Notes under the pieces: model-generated
Seen by the model: only the letters and a program-made list of their open reading frames with translations
Databases searched by the model: none
What the model was told of the DNA's origin: nothing
Part shown: positions 1 to 8,678 of the stretch, piece after piece
Numbering within the stretch: the first letter of the stretch is position 1
Layout of the letters: the number at the start of each line of letters is the position of its first letter
Assembly: GCA_017617335.1 (NCBI GenBank)
Contig: JAFZWK010000028.1
Coordinates: forward strand, 1 to 64,000
Reading direction: 5' to 3'
Length of the DNA stretch: 64,000 nucleotides
DNA from: Bacteroidaceae bacterium
GTDB taxonomy: Bacteria > Bacteroidota > Bacteroidia > Bacteroidales > Bacteroidaceae
Position numbers and translations under genes: made by a program

Positions 1-450
1 AAATTCCAATTCTTCCAGTTAAAAAAAGAGGGTATGCTATGTCTCAATCCTCCCTTCTTATACTATATAACTAATTAATAATTAATATATTATATAATAT
101 AAAAGGCGAAATGACACCCCTCATACCCCCTACTGAAACGCTGAAACGCGAAACGCCTGACCCAATCAAGTTTCATCTAAAAAGCAGAAAATCAATGAGA
201 TACGACATCTGCAAGACTTCTCCTCCTAAGATGCAAGGCATAAAAATGTGACAAAATGCATCAAAATCCTGCCCAAAAAGACATGCAAAAGATGGGTTTT
301 TGATGAAAAAACCTGCATTTCCTCTCCATTTGCCTGATGTGAAATTCATATTTCACAACAACAAATATGATGGATTCTGCGGTCAGATTGTGCTTTTGAG
401 GGGTTTTCTGAGATAAAATCAAAAGAAAAAATGCAAAAACGTTGAAATGA

Positions 451-548
451 GAACACGTTGCGTCCGCGATTTTAACGTGTTGAGATATGTATTTCAACGT
501 GTCGTGTTTGGCAATTCAACGTGTCGTGTTTTGAGTTGCAACGTGTCA
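451..548. repeat. 22-bp periodic array 1, five units
   Basis: Ten-base cores start at 451, 473, 495, 517 and 539, exactly 22 bp apart. In order they read GAACACGTTG, TAACGTGTTG, CAACGTGTCG, CAACGTGTCG and CAACGTGTCA. The 12-bp spacers differ, so this is not a simple tandem duplication. An out-of-phase relative, AAACGTTG, lies at 437-444. The array is upstream of the GH43 promoter. Function unknown; it belongs to the same family as the arrays near 20.8, 35.8, 45.1 and 56.9 kb. Confidence 0.85.
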
Positions 549-647
549 GGGCACGGAAGATGACTAATCCATGTGGCGGAAAGCTGGTGAAGTGGAGGAT
601 GTAAACAGCCTTGGAATGAAAAAAGATAAGGATTTCATGGAAAAGGC

Positions 648-678
648 TTGGAATATTGAGAAATTTTTCTTATATTTG
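648..678 (+). promoter_or_regulatory. Bacteroidetes-type promoter of the GH43/ribose operon
   Basis: TTG at 648-650, a 20-bp spacer and TATATTTG at 671-678 match the Bacteroidetes primary sigma consensus (TTTG/TTG, 19-21 bp, TAnnTTTG). Transcription would begin near 684. This leaves the ATG at 712 as the first usable start and places the more upstream in-frame ATGs outside the message. Confidence 0.7.
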
Positions 679-711
679 TCTCAGAAAAATGACTTTATAT
701 TGCTGTTGGGC

Positions 712-1713
712 ATGAAAAATTACAAAAAAATACGTCTTTCGGTGTTCGCTGTTCTTTGCCTTCTGTCATTACAGATCGGGGCACAGGATGCTGCGGATGG
801 GGCGATAAAGAACCCCGTTTGGGGCCCTGATTGGGCCGATCCTACCGTCTGGATAGGCGATGACGGGCAATACTACAGCGTGGCAACCGGGTTGCGCGGA
901 GTTGCCAGAAGCAAGGATCTCTTCCATTGGGAATCAACCGAAATACGCCCCCTGAGCAGGGAACAGCGCCAGCAGATCCACCAGTACGGGCGGAATCTGT
1001 GGGCACCTGACGTGGCGGTCGTAAACGGAAAAAGACTGCTCTACGTAACGATATACAACAGCGCTGAGGACAGCAATATAGGGGTGCTGAAAGAAACGGA
1101 GCCTGGTCAGTTCGAGTTTCATGGGCTCATCACACGCGGAAAGGAGACGGGCATAGAAGACACCATCGATCCAGAGGTGGTGACGGACCCAGAGACGGGT
1201 ATCGTGTGGCTCTATTTCGGCTCCGTTGGCGGCATTCATCGCATCCAGCTCTCAGAGGATGGCCTATCGCTGGCTCCCGATGCCAGATACGAGCACGTGG
1301 CAGGACTCACAGTTCACCAGAATCCCAGCCGAAGCCGTGTGTACGAGGGTTCCTACCTTTACAATCACGAGGGTTACTGGTATCTCTTTGTAAGTGGAGG
1401 GCACTATGGCGACCACACCTACAAGCTGCGTGTGGGCCGAAGCGCTACGCTGGATGGGGTTTTTCTGGACAAGGAAGGCCAGCAGATGGCGGAGGGATAT
1501 GCCACGACCATCCTGTCGAGCGAGGAAAATGACTTTTTCTATGGTCCTGGACATTGTGGCGAGATCTATGAGAAAGAGGGCAAAACGTACCTGTTCTATC
1601 ATTGCCACAACAAAGGAACTGAAAACCCGAGGCAGCGTCCCATGATGCTGCAGGAGATTCTGTGGGATGAGGACGGATGGCCCTACTTTGAAGGCGGTAA
1701 ACCAAAACCATAA
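712..1713 (+). CDS. Secreted glycoside hydrolase family 43 enzyme (arabinofuranosidase/xylosidase type)
   Basis: The 333-residue product starts with a signal peptide ending near AQDA (residues 24-27) and continues as a five-bladed GH43 beta-propeller. The three expected acidic residues are visible: D43 in WADPTVW (general base), D153 in TIDPEVV (pKa modulator) and E212 in VYEGSYL (general acid). GH43 enzymes release arabinose or xylose from arabinan and arabinoxylan; the exact substrate cannot be read from the sequence. The reading frame extends upstream to 571, but a promoter at 648-678 supports the start at 712. It is the first gene of a forward operon and lies 16 bp before ribokinase, suggesting that pentoses are the shared theme. 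No accessory carbohydrate-binding domain is visible. Confidence 0.88.
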   Translation: MKNYKKIRLSVFAVLCLLSLQIGAQDAADGAIKNPVWGPDWADPTVWIGDDGQYYSVATGLRGVARSKDLFHWESTEIRPLSREQRQQIHQYGRNLWAPDVAVVNGKRLLYVTIYNSAEDSNIGVLKETEPGQFEFHGLITRGKETGIEDTIDPEVVTDPETGIVWLYFGSVGGIHRIQLSEDGLSLAPDARYEHVAGLTVHQNPSRSRVYEGSYLYNHEGYWYLFVSGGHYGDHTYKLRVGRSATLDGVFLDKEGQQMAEGYATTILSSEENDFFYGPGHCGEIYEKEGKTYLFYHCHNKGTENPRQRPMMLQEILWDEDGWPYFEGGKPKP

Positions 1714-1729
1714 ATCGAATAGAATAGAC

Positions 1730-2644
1730 ATGAAAACAAAGATTGTAGTCATAGGAAGCAGCAACACGGACATGGTGATGCGCGTGGATGAGTTTCCGCG
1801 ACCAGGAGAAACCATCATGGGGCATGACTTCATGCAAAACTTGGGCGGTAAGGGCGCCAACCAGGCAGTTGCATGCTCCCGTTTAGGAGGCGATACGGCC
1901 TTCATAGGCAAACTGGGAAAGGACGCTTTGGGAGACAACACGCTGAAACAGCTGGCTCGCGAAAGGATGAATCTCTCGCACCTGACCCAAACGGAGGAAA
2001 CATCATCGGGGACAGCATTCATCACCGTGAATTCCCACGGAGAAAACAGCATTATCGTGGATTCAGGAGCAAATTGGAAACTCAGCCCCTCGGATATCGA
2101 CAGGGCGGACGCTTTGCTGCAAGAAGCGGCATTGGTGCTGATGCAACTGGAAACGCCCATCCCTACCCTGATTTATGCAGCTCAGAAAGCACATTCATAC
2201 GGAGCACGCGTAGTGTTGAATCCTGCTCCAGCACCTCAGGAACCTCTACCCGCAGAACTGCTGAAAAACGTGGACCTGCTGATTCCCAATGAGACGGAAG
2301 CAGAAAGGATCAGCGGGATGAAAGCAAGCGAGGAGAATCTGAAGCAATGTTTCAACAAAATCCAAGAACTTGGTGTAAAACAAGTAGTTATAACACTTGG
2401 CTCAAAGGGCGCTGCAATGCTGGTGGATGGTGAGGTGAAACTTGTTCCTTCGCACAAAGTAGAGGTGGTGGACACCACAGCCGCAGGAGACACTTTCTGC
2501 GGCGGATTGTGTGTTGCGCTTTGTCAGGGAAAGGACATTACAGATGCCATTCAGTTCGCCTGTGCTGCCTCGGCCATCACGGTAACCCGTATGGGGGCGC
2601 AGCAGAGCATACCCTATATCGACGAGATAACTCAACATAAATAA
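1730..2644 (+). CDS. rbsK: Ribokinase, PfkB family
   Basis: This 304-residue cytoplasmic kinase phosphorylates ribose to ribose 5-phosphate with ATP. Both PfkB signatures are present: an N-terminal GGKGANQAVACSRLGG (residues 39-54) and a C-terminal VVDTTAAGDTFCGG in which D254 is the expected catalytic base. The length equals that of typical ribokinases, about 305-310. I chose the ATG at 1730 rather than an in-frame start at 1667 because the latter lies inside the GH43 gene and the family begins at the IVVIGSSNTD strand. It is followed 27 bp later by a ribose-type permease and then by a nucleoside hydrolase. That context supports ribose as the substrate over other pentoses or nucleosides. Confidence 0.93.
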   Translation: MKTKIVVIGSSNTDMVMRVDEFPRPGETIMGHDFMQNLGGKGANQAVACSRLGGDTAFIGKLGKDALGDNTLKQLARERMNLSHLTQTEETSSGTAFITVNSHGENSIIVDSGANWKLSPSDIDRADALLQEAALVLMQLETPIPTLIYAAQKAHSYGARVVLNPAPAPQEPLPAELLKNVDLLIPNETEAERISGMKASEENLKQCFNKIQELGVKQVVITLGSKGAAMLVDGEVKLVPSHKVEVVDTTAAGDTFCGGLCVALCQGKDITDAIQFACAASAITVTRMGAQQSIPYIDEITQHK

Positions 2645-2671
2645 TACCGAACCGAAAAACCAGATATCATT

Positions 2672-3679
2672 ATGTACATCGTAAGTAGTTACACATTAGC
2701 TGTGGTGCTTTGTTTCATCACAATGATTTGCTGGGGTTCATGGGGCAACACTCAGAAGTTAGCCGCCAAAACCTGGCGTTACGAATTGTTTTATTGGGAT
2801 TACGTAATTGGCATGGTCATCTTTGCCGCCCTTTTGGGGTTGACGATGGGCAGCACAGGCGACGAGGGGCGACCTTTCCTGGAGGATCTCTCGCAAGCCA
2901 GCCAGAACAGTATTCTCATGGTGCTGTTGGGCGGAATCATCTTTAATGCCAGCAACATCCTGCTGTCTGCCAGCGTTTCCCTTGCCGGAATGAGTGTCGC
3001 CTTTCCGTTAGGTGTCGGCATCGCCCTGGTGTTGGGCGTCGTGGTGAATTACATAGGAATGCCCAACGGGAATCCTCTTTTGCTCTTCCTTGGCGTGGCA
3101 TTTGTCGTGATAGCTATTATCTGTAATGGTGTGGCTTCTGGTAAGGTCAACAATACGGAGAAGGATCAGAGCCAAAACAAAAAAGGACTGTTGATTGCCA
3201 TCGCTGCTGGTGTGTTGATGAGCCTGTTCTACAGATTTGTGGTGATGGGTATGGATGTGGAGAACTTCCAGCAACCCGCCGCAGGAATGATGACTCCCTA
3301 CTCTGCCATCTTCGTTTTCTCGCTGGGTGTACTGCTCAGCAACTTCATCTTCAACACCCTTGTGATGAAATTCCCCTTCATCGGCGAAAAGGTTGCCTAC
3401 AAAGAATACTTCAAGGGAAGCACAGGTACTCACCTGACTGGTATGCTGGGAGGTGCAATATGGTGCCTTGGAACGGCTTTCAGCTACATCGCTTCAGGTA
3501 AGGCAGGACCTGCAATATCGTATGCGTTGGGACAGGGAGCGCCTCTGATTGCAGCACTTTGGGGCGTATTCATCTGGAAGGAGTTCAAGGGTGCAACATC
3601 TCAAGTGAACACGCTGCTGAGGTTGATGTTCATGTTCTTTATCATCGGACTTGTGCTGATCATTATAGCAGGCAATTAA
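2672..3679 (+). CDS. GRP/DMT-type sugar permease, probable ribose transporter
   Basis: The 335-residue protein consists of about ten hydrophobic helices with very short loops. It has the CWGSWGNTQKLAAKTWRYELFYWDY start typical in style of the glucose/ribose porter branch of the drug/metabolite transporter superfamily. It would sit in the inner membrane and import a monosaccharide, probably by proton symport. The ribokinase 27 bp upstream and nucleoside hydrolase 28 bp downstream make ribose the likely cargo, which is inference from context. The arrangement matches the transporter of Bacteroides ribose-utilisation (rus) loci, where kinase, transporter and nucleoside hydrolase are encoded together. 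No signal peptide other than the first helix is present. Confidence 0.82.
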   Translation: MYIVSSYTLAVVLCFITMICWGSWGNTQKLAAKTWRYELFYWDYVIGMVIFAALLGLTMGSTGDEGRPFLEDLSQASQNSILMVLLGGIIFNASNILLSASVSLAGMSVAFPLGVGIALVLGVVVNYIGMPNGNPLLLFLGVAFVVIAIICNGVASGKVNNTEKDQSQNKKGLLIAIAAGVLMSLFYRFVVMGMDVENFQQPAAGMMTPYSAIFVFSLGVLLSNFIFNTLVMKFPFIGEKVAYKEYFKGSTGTHLTGMLGGAIWCLGTAFSYIASGKAGPAISYALGQGAPLIAALWGVFIWKEFKGATSQVNTLLRLMFMFFIIGLVLIIIAGN

Positions 3680-3707
3680 CAAGGAAAACGTATAAACATA
3701 TTTTCAC

Positions 3708-4721
3708 ATGAAAAAATATTTTTGGTTCATCCTGCTCCTCGCGATAAGTGCGACAACTACGGCTCAAAAGAATATTATCTTTGATACCGACATGGGAAAT
3801 GATGTGGACGACGCATTAGCTGTTGACATGCTCTACAAATACCATTCCAGCGGTCGAATCAATCTGTTGGCAATCATGCTGAACAAAGAAGGCAAATATC
3901 CTCCCATGTTCATCGATCTGCTGAACACATGGTATGGGCAGCCCAAGATTCCCATTGGCATCTCAAACCGCGACTCGTTGAGTATCGTTGCTGGCGCTAA
4001 TTATACCGAAGTGGTCGTGAATGAGAAAAATGCAAGAGGGAAAGCGCTATACAAACGTACTCTAAAGAATTATGACAAGCTGCCTGATGCATACAAACTG
4101 TATCGCCAATTATTAAGTGAGAAACCCGATCACTCGGTCACCATCGTTTCTGTTGGATTCAGTACCAATCTGGCGCGACTGTTAGAATCTCCAGCTGATG
4201 AGTTTTCTCCACTTTCAGGCAAAGAACTGATAGCTCAAAAGGTTGACAGACTTGTCGTGATGGCTGGACATTTCGAAGATCCCAAATTCCGCGAATACAA
4301 CGTCGTGAATGACATCCCAGCCTGTCAGAAAGTATATGCGGAATGGCCTACAGACATGTATAGCTCAGGCTTTGAAGTCGGCCTGAGAATCAAGTATCCA
4401 GCCAAGAGCATAGAAAACGACTTCTCATGGACATCACATCATCCCATTACCGATGCTTACAAAGCTTATCTGGAGAAAATAGAAGACCGCCCGACTTGGG
4501 ACCTCACAGCAGTACTCTTCGCTATCGATCCCGGCACACTCTTCAACGTCTCGCCAGCAGGACGCATTAAAGTTACCGATGAAGGATGTACTCACTACAC
4601 AAAGGATATGCAAGGGAATCGATACTATCTGAAAGTAACTGAGAATCAATGCAAAAAGATTCTGAAATATTTCCTTGGCATGATTCCCATGAATCCAGCT
4701 GATTTCAAAAACCAAAAATAA
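3708..4721 (+). CDS. Secreted inosine-uridine-type nucleoside hydrolase
   Basis: A signal peptide (residues 1-19, ending TTAQ) precedes the diagnostic calcium-binding motif D26TDMGNDVDDA near the mature N-terminus. The remaining 310 residues have the length of the nucleoside N-ribohydrolase fold. The enzyme hydrolyses ribonucleosides to free base and ribose; the signal peptide places it in the periplasm or at the surface. Ribose could then be imported by the permease and phosphorylated by the kinase encoded just upstream. Base specificity cannot be judged. The small gene at 4732 follows after only 10 bp, so it is probably cotranscribed. Confidence 0.9.
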   Translation: MKKYFWFILLLAISATTTAQKNIIFDTDMGNDVDDALAVDMLYKYHSSGRINLLAIMLNKEGKYPPMFIDLLNTWYGQPKIPIGISNRDSLSIVAGANYTEVVVNEKNARGKALYKRTLKNYDKLPDAYKLYRQLLSEKPDHSVTIVSVGFSTNLARLLESPADEFSPLSGKELIAQKVDRLVVMAGHFEDPKFREYNVVNDIPACQKVYAEWPTDMYSSGFEVGLRIKYPAKSIENDFSWTSHHPITDAYKAYLEKIEDRPTWDLTAVLFAIDPGTLFNVSPAGRIKVTDEGCTHYTKDMQGNRYYLKVTENQCKKILKYFLGMIPMNPADFKNQK

Positions 4722-4731
4722 TACAGGCATT

Positions 4732-5115
4732 ATGCACAACGGTAAGATTAAGGTTATCCATATGGAAATAAATGGAGAACACTATTATTTTGGATCACTA
4801 AAGGTGATGTGTCAATATTTCGGCAGAGACAAGCTGGGCATGAGCTACAATAGTTTAAGAGCCAACGTGAGATTGACACCAGAAAAACCATTCCACCATC
4901 GCCGTCTTGGATACACGATACGAGAAGGCTTCCTCATCCGCCAGGATATTCCCATCCGCTCCCTGCAAATGCTGGAACGCATGGGACTGGTCAACAATGA
5001 GTTGGTACAAGCAAAGGTGGAGCCGGAAAAAGGGCCTGCCCACGAGACACCAGCAAAGCGCACCCGCAAAAAAACAGATGCGAACAATGTGTCTCAATTA
5101 GACTTGTTCGGATAA
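4732..5115 (+). CDS. Small conserved-looking protein of unknown function
   Basis: I do not recognise this 127-residue protein. It is basic and soluble, without a signal peptide or membrane segment. It has a compact N-terminal part (HYYFGSLKVMCQYFG, then YNSLRANVRL), a charged low-complexity tail rich in K, R, E and P, and ends QLDLFG. The N-terminal half could be a small nucleic-acid-binding fold, but that is a guess. An in-frame ATG at 4762 is an alternative start. The gene lies 10 bp behind the nucleoside hydrolase, so it is probably the last gene of the ribose operon, and it faces the DUF1080 gene convergently. Confidence 0.7.
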   Translation: MHNGKIKVIHMEINGEHYYFGSLKVMCQYFGRDKLGMSYNSLRANVRLTPEKPFHHRRLGYTIREGFLIRQDIPIRSLQMLERMGLVNNELVQAKVEPEKGPAHETPAKRTRKKTDANNVSQLDLFG

Positions 5116-5134
5116 CAACGAGGGAAAAAAGCAG

Positions 5135-5164
5135 AAAAAAAATGAGGAGGCATCAACCTCCTCA
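5135..5164 (-). terminator. Intrinsic terminator of the reverse wza-to-DUF1080 cluster
   Basis: A perfect 8-bp stem, TGAGGAGG (5143-5150) with CCTCCTCA (5157-5164), encloses a 6-base loop. On the minus strand it is followed by eight T residues (A run 5135-5142 on the plus strand). It lies 20 bp beyond the stop of the DUF1080 gene. On the plus strand the T run is poor, so it serves mainly the reverse genes, though it may also weaken read-through from the forward operon. Confidence 0.85.
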
Positions 5165-5184
5165 CTTTGAATATTTAGAACAGA

Positions 5185-5949
5185 TTAAAGTTCCTGAATC
5201 TTGACATTCTTGAACCAAACCTCGTTGCCGTGATCCTGAAGAAGTATTCTCCCGTCGCGGTTACCGAAATCCGGCCAAACCTTATATTTACTATAAGCAA
5301 CCAGAGCATTCCACTCCTGATTATTGCGCTCGTATTCAAGCAGTTTCACGCCGTTGAGCCAATGTTCAACATGATTATCCTGAACGACAACCATAGCAGT
5401 ATTCCAAGTCTTGATGTCAAAAGGTTTGTCGTCTGGAGCAGGAATCAAGTCATAAAGAGAACCTAACGTACGGTTACCCTTTACACCCAGTTTAGCATCA
5501 GGGTGACGCAAATCATCCAGAACCTGGAACTCGCAACCGATAGCACTACCCTCGCCTTGATTCATATCAGGGTCCACAAAATACTTGATACCGCTATTGG
5601 CACCCTCGGTAATCTTAAAGTCTACCTTCAGAATGAAATTGTGGTAACTGCGATCTGTAACGATATCACCTCCATTTCCACTCTCGGCACCATCTGCAGC
5701 CTGAACAATCAAAACGCCATCCTTTATAACCCAACCTCTTTGAGGGAAGGTCGTTAATTTGGCTCCACGCCATCCTTTAGTAGTCTGGCCATCCCACAAG
5801 AGTTTCCATCCCTTCTTCTGTTCTGCCTTAGAAAGGACGTTATCCACTCCACTTGTCTGAATATTCAGCGCTTCAGCCACTACATCCTTCTTGCCTGTAC
5901 AGGAAACGGATAAAGCAGCTACCATTAAAAAAACAACAATCTTCTTCAT
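5185..5949 (-). CDS. DUF1080 lipoprotein, 3-keto-disaccharide hydrolase family
   Basis: The product has a lipoprotein signal with lipobox LSVSC (C17) and a concanavalin-like jelly-roll domain of the DUF1080 type. Recognisable blocks are [34 protein letters not shown] and the terminal [11 protein letters not shown]. Members of this family are described as 3-keto-disaccharide hydrolases and often work with Gfo/Idh/MocA dehydrogenases. These oxidise a sugar at C3 so that the glycosidic bond can be broken by elimination. The gene lies 35 bp downstream of exactly such an oxidoreductase. I placed the start at the MKKIVV methionine because it gives a canonical signal peptide; a start five codons upstream is possible. 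The last gene before a strong terminator. Confidence 0.85.
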   Translation of the reverse strand: MKKIVVFLMVAALSVSCTGKKDVVAEALNIQTSGVDNVLSKAEQKKGWKLLWDGQTTKGWRGAKLTTFPQRGWVIKDGVLIVQAADGAESGNGGDIVTDRSYHNFILKVDFKITEGANSGIKYFVDPDMNQGEGSAIGCEFQVLDDLRHPDAKLGVKGNRTLGSLYDLIPAPDDKPFDIKTWNTAMVVVQDNHVEHWLNGVKLLEYERNNQEWNALVAYSKYKVWPDFGNRDGRILLQDHGNEVWFKNVKIQEL

Positions 5950-5984
5950 AGGATTAATATACAATAATTATATTATGTTATGCA

Positions 5985-7412
5985 TTAGTCAAGTTTGTAG
6001 AAATCCTCCCAACCCTTACGAGGAGGCATACCACTCAACATGGCATTCGCAAAATCGTTATTGGTGAAACGCTTGGTGCGAGGATCAAAGAACAACTGAG
6101 TATTCAGACGCTGAGCGATTACGCCGAGACAGAATACTTGGCAAAGAACACCTGCAATCTCGAAAGGAGAACGGGTTTTCTCGATTCCTTGACACGCACG
6201 AAGGAAATTAACATAATGGTTGCTGGGACTCTTAGGCACTTCTGGCAACTTGTCCTTCATGGCTGCAGCCTTCTCTTTAGGAATAATGCTCAAAGTGCTG
6301 CCATGACTAGCTCCCTTGAAGATAAGATCACGACTATAGATAATCTTACCAGGATTGATTTTCTGCTTATTGTATTCGCCCTGATTGGTAGTAGGAATAC
6401 CTGCTGCTAACTCACTCTCGCCATATCCTTCTGGCAATGGAGGCAAATTGTCAACTCCATCATACCATGTTACATCACAAGGAGGCATATTTCCACGTGC
6501 ACCAAAACGGAACAGAATGGTACTGCTATAAGGATAGAAGAACTCATTATGATTCTTGGCATAAAGCATGTTTATCTCATAAGGAAGGCCTAAATCAAGG
6601 AACTCATGAACCGTATCCAGCAGGTGAGCACCCCAATCACCTAATGCCCCCATACCAAAATCGTACCAACTGCGCCAATCTCCCTGGTGGAAAAGCTGAC
6701 TATAGTTGTGATAACGAACACCACCATGCCACGTGTCCCAATCCATTCCATCAGGAATAGGATCACCTTCAGGCATCTTGATCATATTCCAATCATACTT
6801 ATGCCAGCGGCGATCATTATTCATGTGAGCCACCACAGACGTCACATCCTTGATAATGCCTGCCTCCTGCCATGCCTTGAATTGGAAATAATTGGCCTCT
6901 GAATGACCCTGATTACCCACCTGAGTAGCAATCTCTGGATGACGCTTAGCCATTTCAATCAGCAATTCACCTTCTTGGAAGGTACGAATCAACGGCTTTT
7001 CACAGTAAATGTGCTTACCATATTTCATTGCCATCATAGCAACGAAGAAATGGATATGATCGGGCACACTTGCAGCAACGGCATCAAAGTGATCAGCGTA
7101 TTCCTCAAAAAGTTTACGAAAATCTGTAAAACGTTTAGCATTTGGGTACATGTTGAGTACCTTCTGACATTGTTTTCCATTTAGGTCGACATCACACAAT
7201 GCAACCACATCCACCATGTTAGTTTTGGCGAACTCACTAATGTTCTGCTCACCACGATTACCAATACCGATGTAAGCAATCTTTACTTTCTCAGATTTTG
7301 CTTGCTTGGTTTGGGCAGAAGTCATCGTGTTTGCAAAAACACTCCTCGGAGTAATCGTCAGTCCTGCTGTTGCAAGACCTACTCCTTTCAGAAAATCTCT
7401 TCTAGTAGACAT
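5985..7412 (-). CDS. Tat-exported Gfo/Idh/MocA family oxidoreductase
   Basis: The 475-residue protein opens with a twin-arginine signal (MSTRRDFLKG), so it is exported folded, as expected for an enzyme carrying NAD(P). A Rossmann domain follows with YIGIGNRG (47-54), and the family lysine motif EKP at 138-140. The C-terminal half is the usual substrate domain. Family members oxidise or epimerise sugars and sugar derivatives. With the DUF1080 lipoprotein 35 bp downstream it may form an oxidise-and-eliminate pair acting on glycosides in the periplasm; this is inferred from family knowledge. The frame extends 40 codons further upstream into the wzz gene, but the RR motif fixes the start. It is 43 bp behind wzz and could be cotranscribed with it. 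Confidence 0.88.
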   Translation of the reverse strand: MSTRRDFLKGVGLATAGLTITPRSVFANTMTSAQTKQAKSEKVKIAYIGIGNRGEQNISEFAKTNMVDVVALCDVDLNGKQCQKVLNMYPNAKRFTDFRKLFEEYADHFDAVAASVPDHIHFFVAMMAMKYGKHIYCEKPLIRTFQEGELLIEMAKRHPEIATQVGNQGHSEANYFQFKAWQEAGIIKDVTSVVAHMNNDRRWHKYDWNMIKMPEGDPIPDGMDWDTWHGGVRYHNYSQLFHQGDWRSWYDFGMGALGDWGAHLLDTVHEFLDLGLPYEINMLYAKNHNEFFYPYSSTILFRFGARGNMPPCDVTWYDGVDNLPPLPEGYGESELAAGIPTTNQGEYNKQKINPGKIIYSRDLIFKGASHGSTLSIIPKEKAAAMKDKLPEVPKSPSNHYVNFLRACQGIEKTRSPFEIAGVLCQVFCLGVIAQRLNTQLFFDPRTKRFTNNDFANAMLSGMPPRKGWEDFYKLD

Positions 7413-7455
7413 AGTAAAATAATTAATAGTAATAGAGTTGGGGGTGTTTATATAA

Positions 7456-8670
7456 TTATAGTTTCTCCTGAATCCCTGCTTTATCGTTAGACTCGATAAC
7501 TGGTACAGCATTCGCAATTTCTTCTCCAGCATTCAATTTCTCACGAAATTCAGCAATGGCATCCTTGATGAAGACCTTCCAGGAGGTAGCCAAAATGAAA
7601 CCGAAAAGCATGAATGCCAAAACAACCTTCTTGCGACTATCTGCGGGTCGAAGAGGCATCTGAGCTGGTTGAATAATCGCAAAAACTGGTCGAAGTTCTT
7701 GAACCTTAGCCTTGTAGGCATCCTCCTGAATCTTCATCTGGGCATACATTTGCTGAGCCAGGCTGGCCTCTTGCTGAAGACGTTCCTTCACGCTGCTCAC
7801 ACTTTGCAAAATAACACTTCGGTCATAATCAATGCTGTGAGCATAGGCTGTCTGGGCTTGAATCATTTTCTCCTTGGCCTCCTCACTCATCCTTTGATAA
7901 TACAGATAATCCTGCATCGCTTTTTTAGTTCTATACTCGGAAATGTAATCCTGCAAATGTCTGGATACCGTATCGGCCAACTGTGTAGAAACCATCGGAT
8001 CTGTAGTGGTGACAGAAATTGAAGTCACACCAGACTTGTTATCAACATTAACTTTAATACATCCACGCAAAAATTTAACTACAGCTGCTTGTTCCTTAGT
8101 CAGGTGACTAATATTAATGGTGTCTGCAACATATTCAGTTTCCTCGACTTCTTTTTTAAAGAAATGTTCCATCCAAAGTGAAAAACCTGATTTTTCTTCC
8201 TCAGGCATATATTTCTTCGTGAAATAAGTATATACAGTCATCGGACCTGGTTTCGCGCCTTTCTCCAGTTCTTTCTTAGATATCTTGGGATTAATCTCAA
8301 CGTCAAACAACTGAACGAGGAACGGAGTACTGGCGCATATTTCTGATGAGAGAGTAATATTCAACGCATCAGTACTGTTAGCAAGAGTTGCATTACCCAC
8401 TCCAAGTAAACTGGTAATACTCTTCAAACTGGAACTTGTACGAATACTACTCTGAACCTCAGGAGCTAACGTAACAACTACCCTCCATATATGTTTGTGC
8501 ATAAGAGCATAGCCACATCCTAATAAACTGAAAATAAAGGTCACAATCAGGATGAAGCGTTTGTGTGAGAAAAACTTTCTCACGTATGCCATCCAATCTA
8601 TCTTAGATGATTCTGAGTATTCCTCATATTCCTCATCCATGAAAGGATCATCATACAAATCTTTATTCAT
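7456..8670 (-). CDS. Wzz-type polysaccharide chain-length determinant
   Basis: This 404-residue inner-membrane protein has the polysaccharide co-polymerase layout. There is an acidic cytoplasmic N-terminus, a first helix at about 38-57, a large periplasmic region with a long coiled coil (around 255-320, rich in Q, A and E), and a second helix at about 350-370. A proline-rich stretch (IIQPAQMPLRPADSRKK) precedes helix two, as is typical for Wzz. It would set the chain length of an exported polysaccharide. No tyrosine-kinase domain is fused. It starts 8 bp after the SLBB export protein gene, so the two form an operon. No glycosyltransferases are adjacent, so the polysaccharide itself must be made elsewhere. 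Confidence 0.87.
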   Translation of the reverse strand: MNKDLYDDPFMDEEYEEYSESSKIDWMAYVRKFFSHKRFILIVTFIFSLLGCGYALMHKHIWRVVVTLAPEVQSSIRTSSSLKSITSLLGVGNATLANSTDALNITLSSEICASTPFLVQLFDVEINPKISKKELEKGAKPGPMTVYTYFTKKYMPEEEKSGFSLWMEHFFKKEVEETEYVADTINISHLTKEQAAVVKFLRGCIKVNVDNKSGVTSISVTTTDPMVSTQLADTVSRHLQDYISEYRTKKAMQDYLYYQRMSEEAKEKMIQAQTAYAHSIDYDRSVILQSVSSVKERLQQEASLAQQMYAQMKIQEDAYKAKVQELRPVFAIIQPAQMPLRPADSRKKVVLAFMLFGFILATSWKVFIKDAIAEFREKLNAGEEIANAVPVIESNDKAGIQEKL

Positions 8671-8678
8671 AGTTGTAG

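Larger units (their letters stand above)
1..711. other. Intergenic region with AT-rich tract and 22-bp repeat array
   Basis: No convincing gene is visible in this stretch. Short open frames exist but lack family resemblance, a signal peptide or coding-like composition. The left part has a strongly AT-rich segment (about 60-105), followed by three closely spaced GAAACGC copies starting at 135, 143 and 150. The right part holds the 22-bp array at 451-548 and the promoter at 648-678. The region may contain the 3' flank of a gene outside the window, but nothing here shows that. Confidence 0.7.

Noticed and set aside
60..105. A replication origin suggested by the AT-rich tract
   Set aside because: No clustered DnaA boxes or neighbouring dnaA, dnaN or repeats of the kind expected are present.
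261..497. A 78-residue reverse open frame left of the GH43 gene
   Set aside because: It has no recognisable domain, its composition follows the AT-rich background, and it runs into array 1.
451..548. Array 1 as a CRISPR array
   Set aside because: The constant element is only 10 bp and near-palindromic, spacers are 12 bp, and no cas gene is present; CRISPR repeats are over 20 bp with spacers of 25-40 bp.
1264..2160. A 298-residue reverse open frame across the GH43 and ribokinase genes
   Set aside because: Both forward genes carry complete catalytic motifs; the reverse product shows none.
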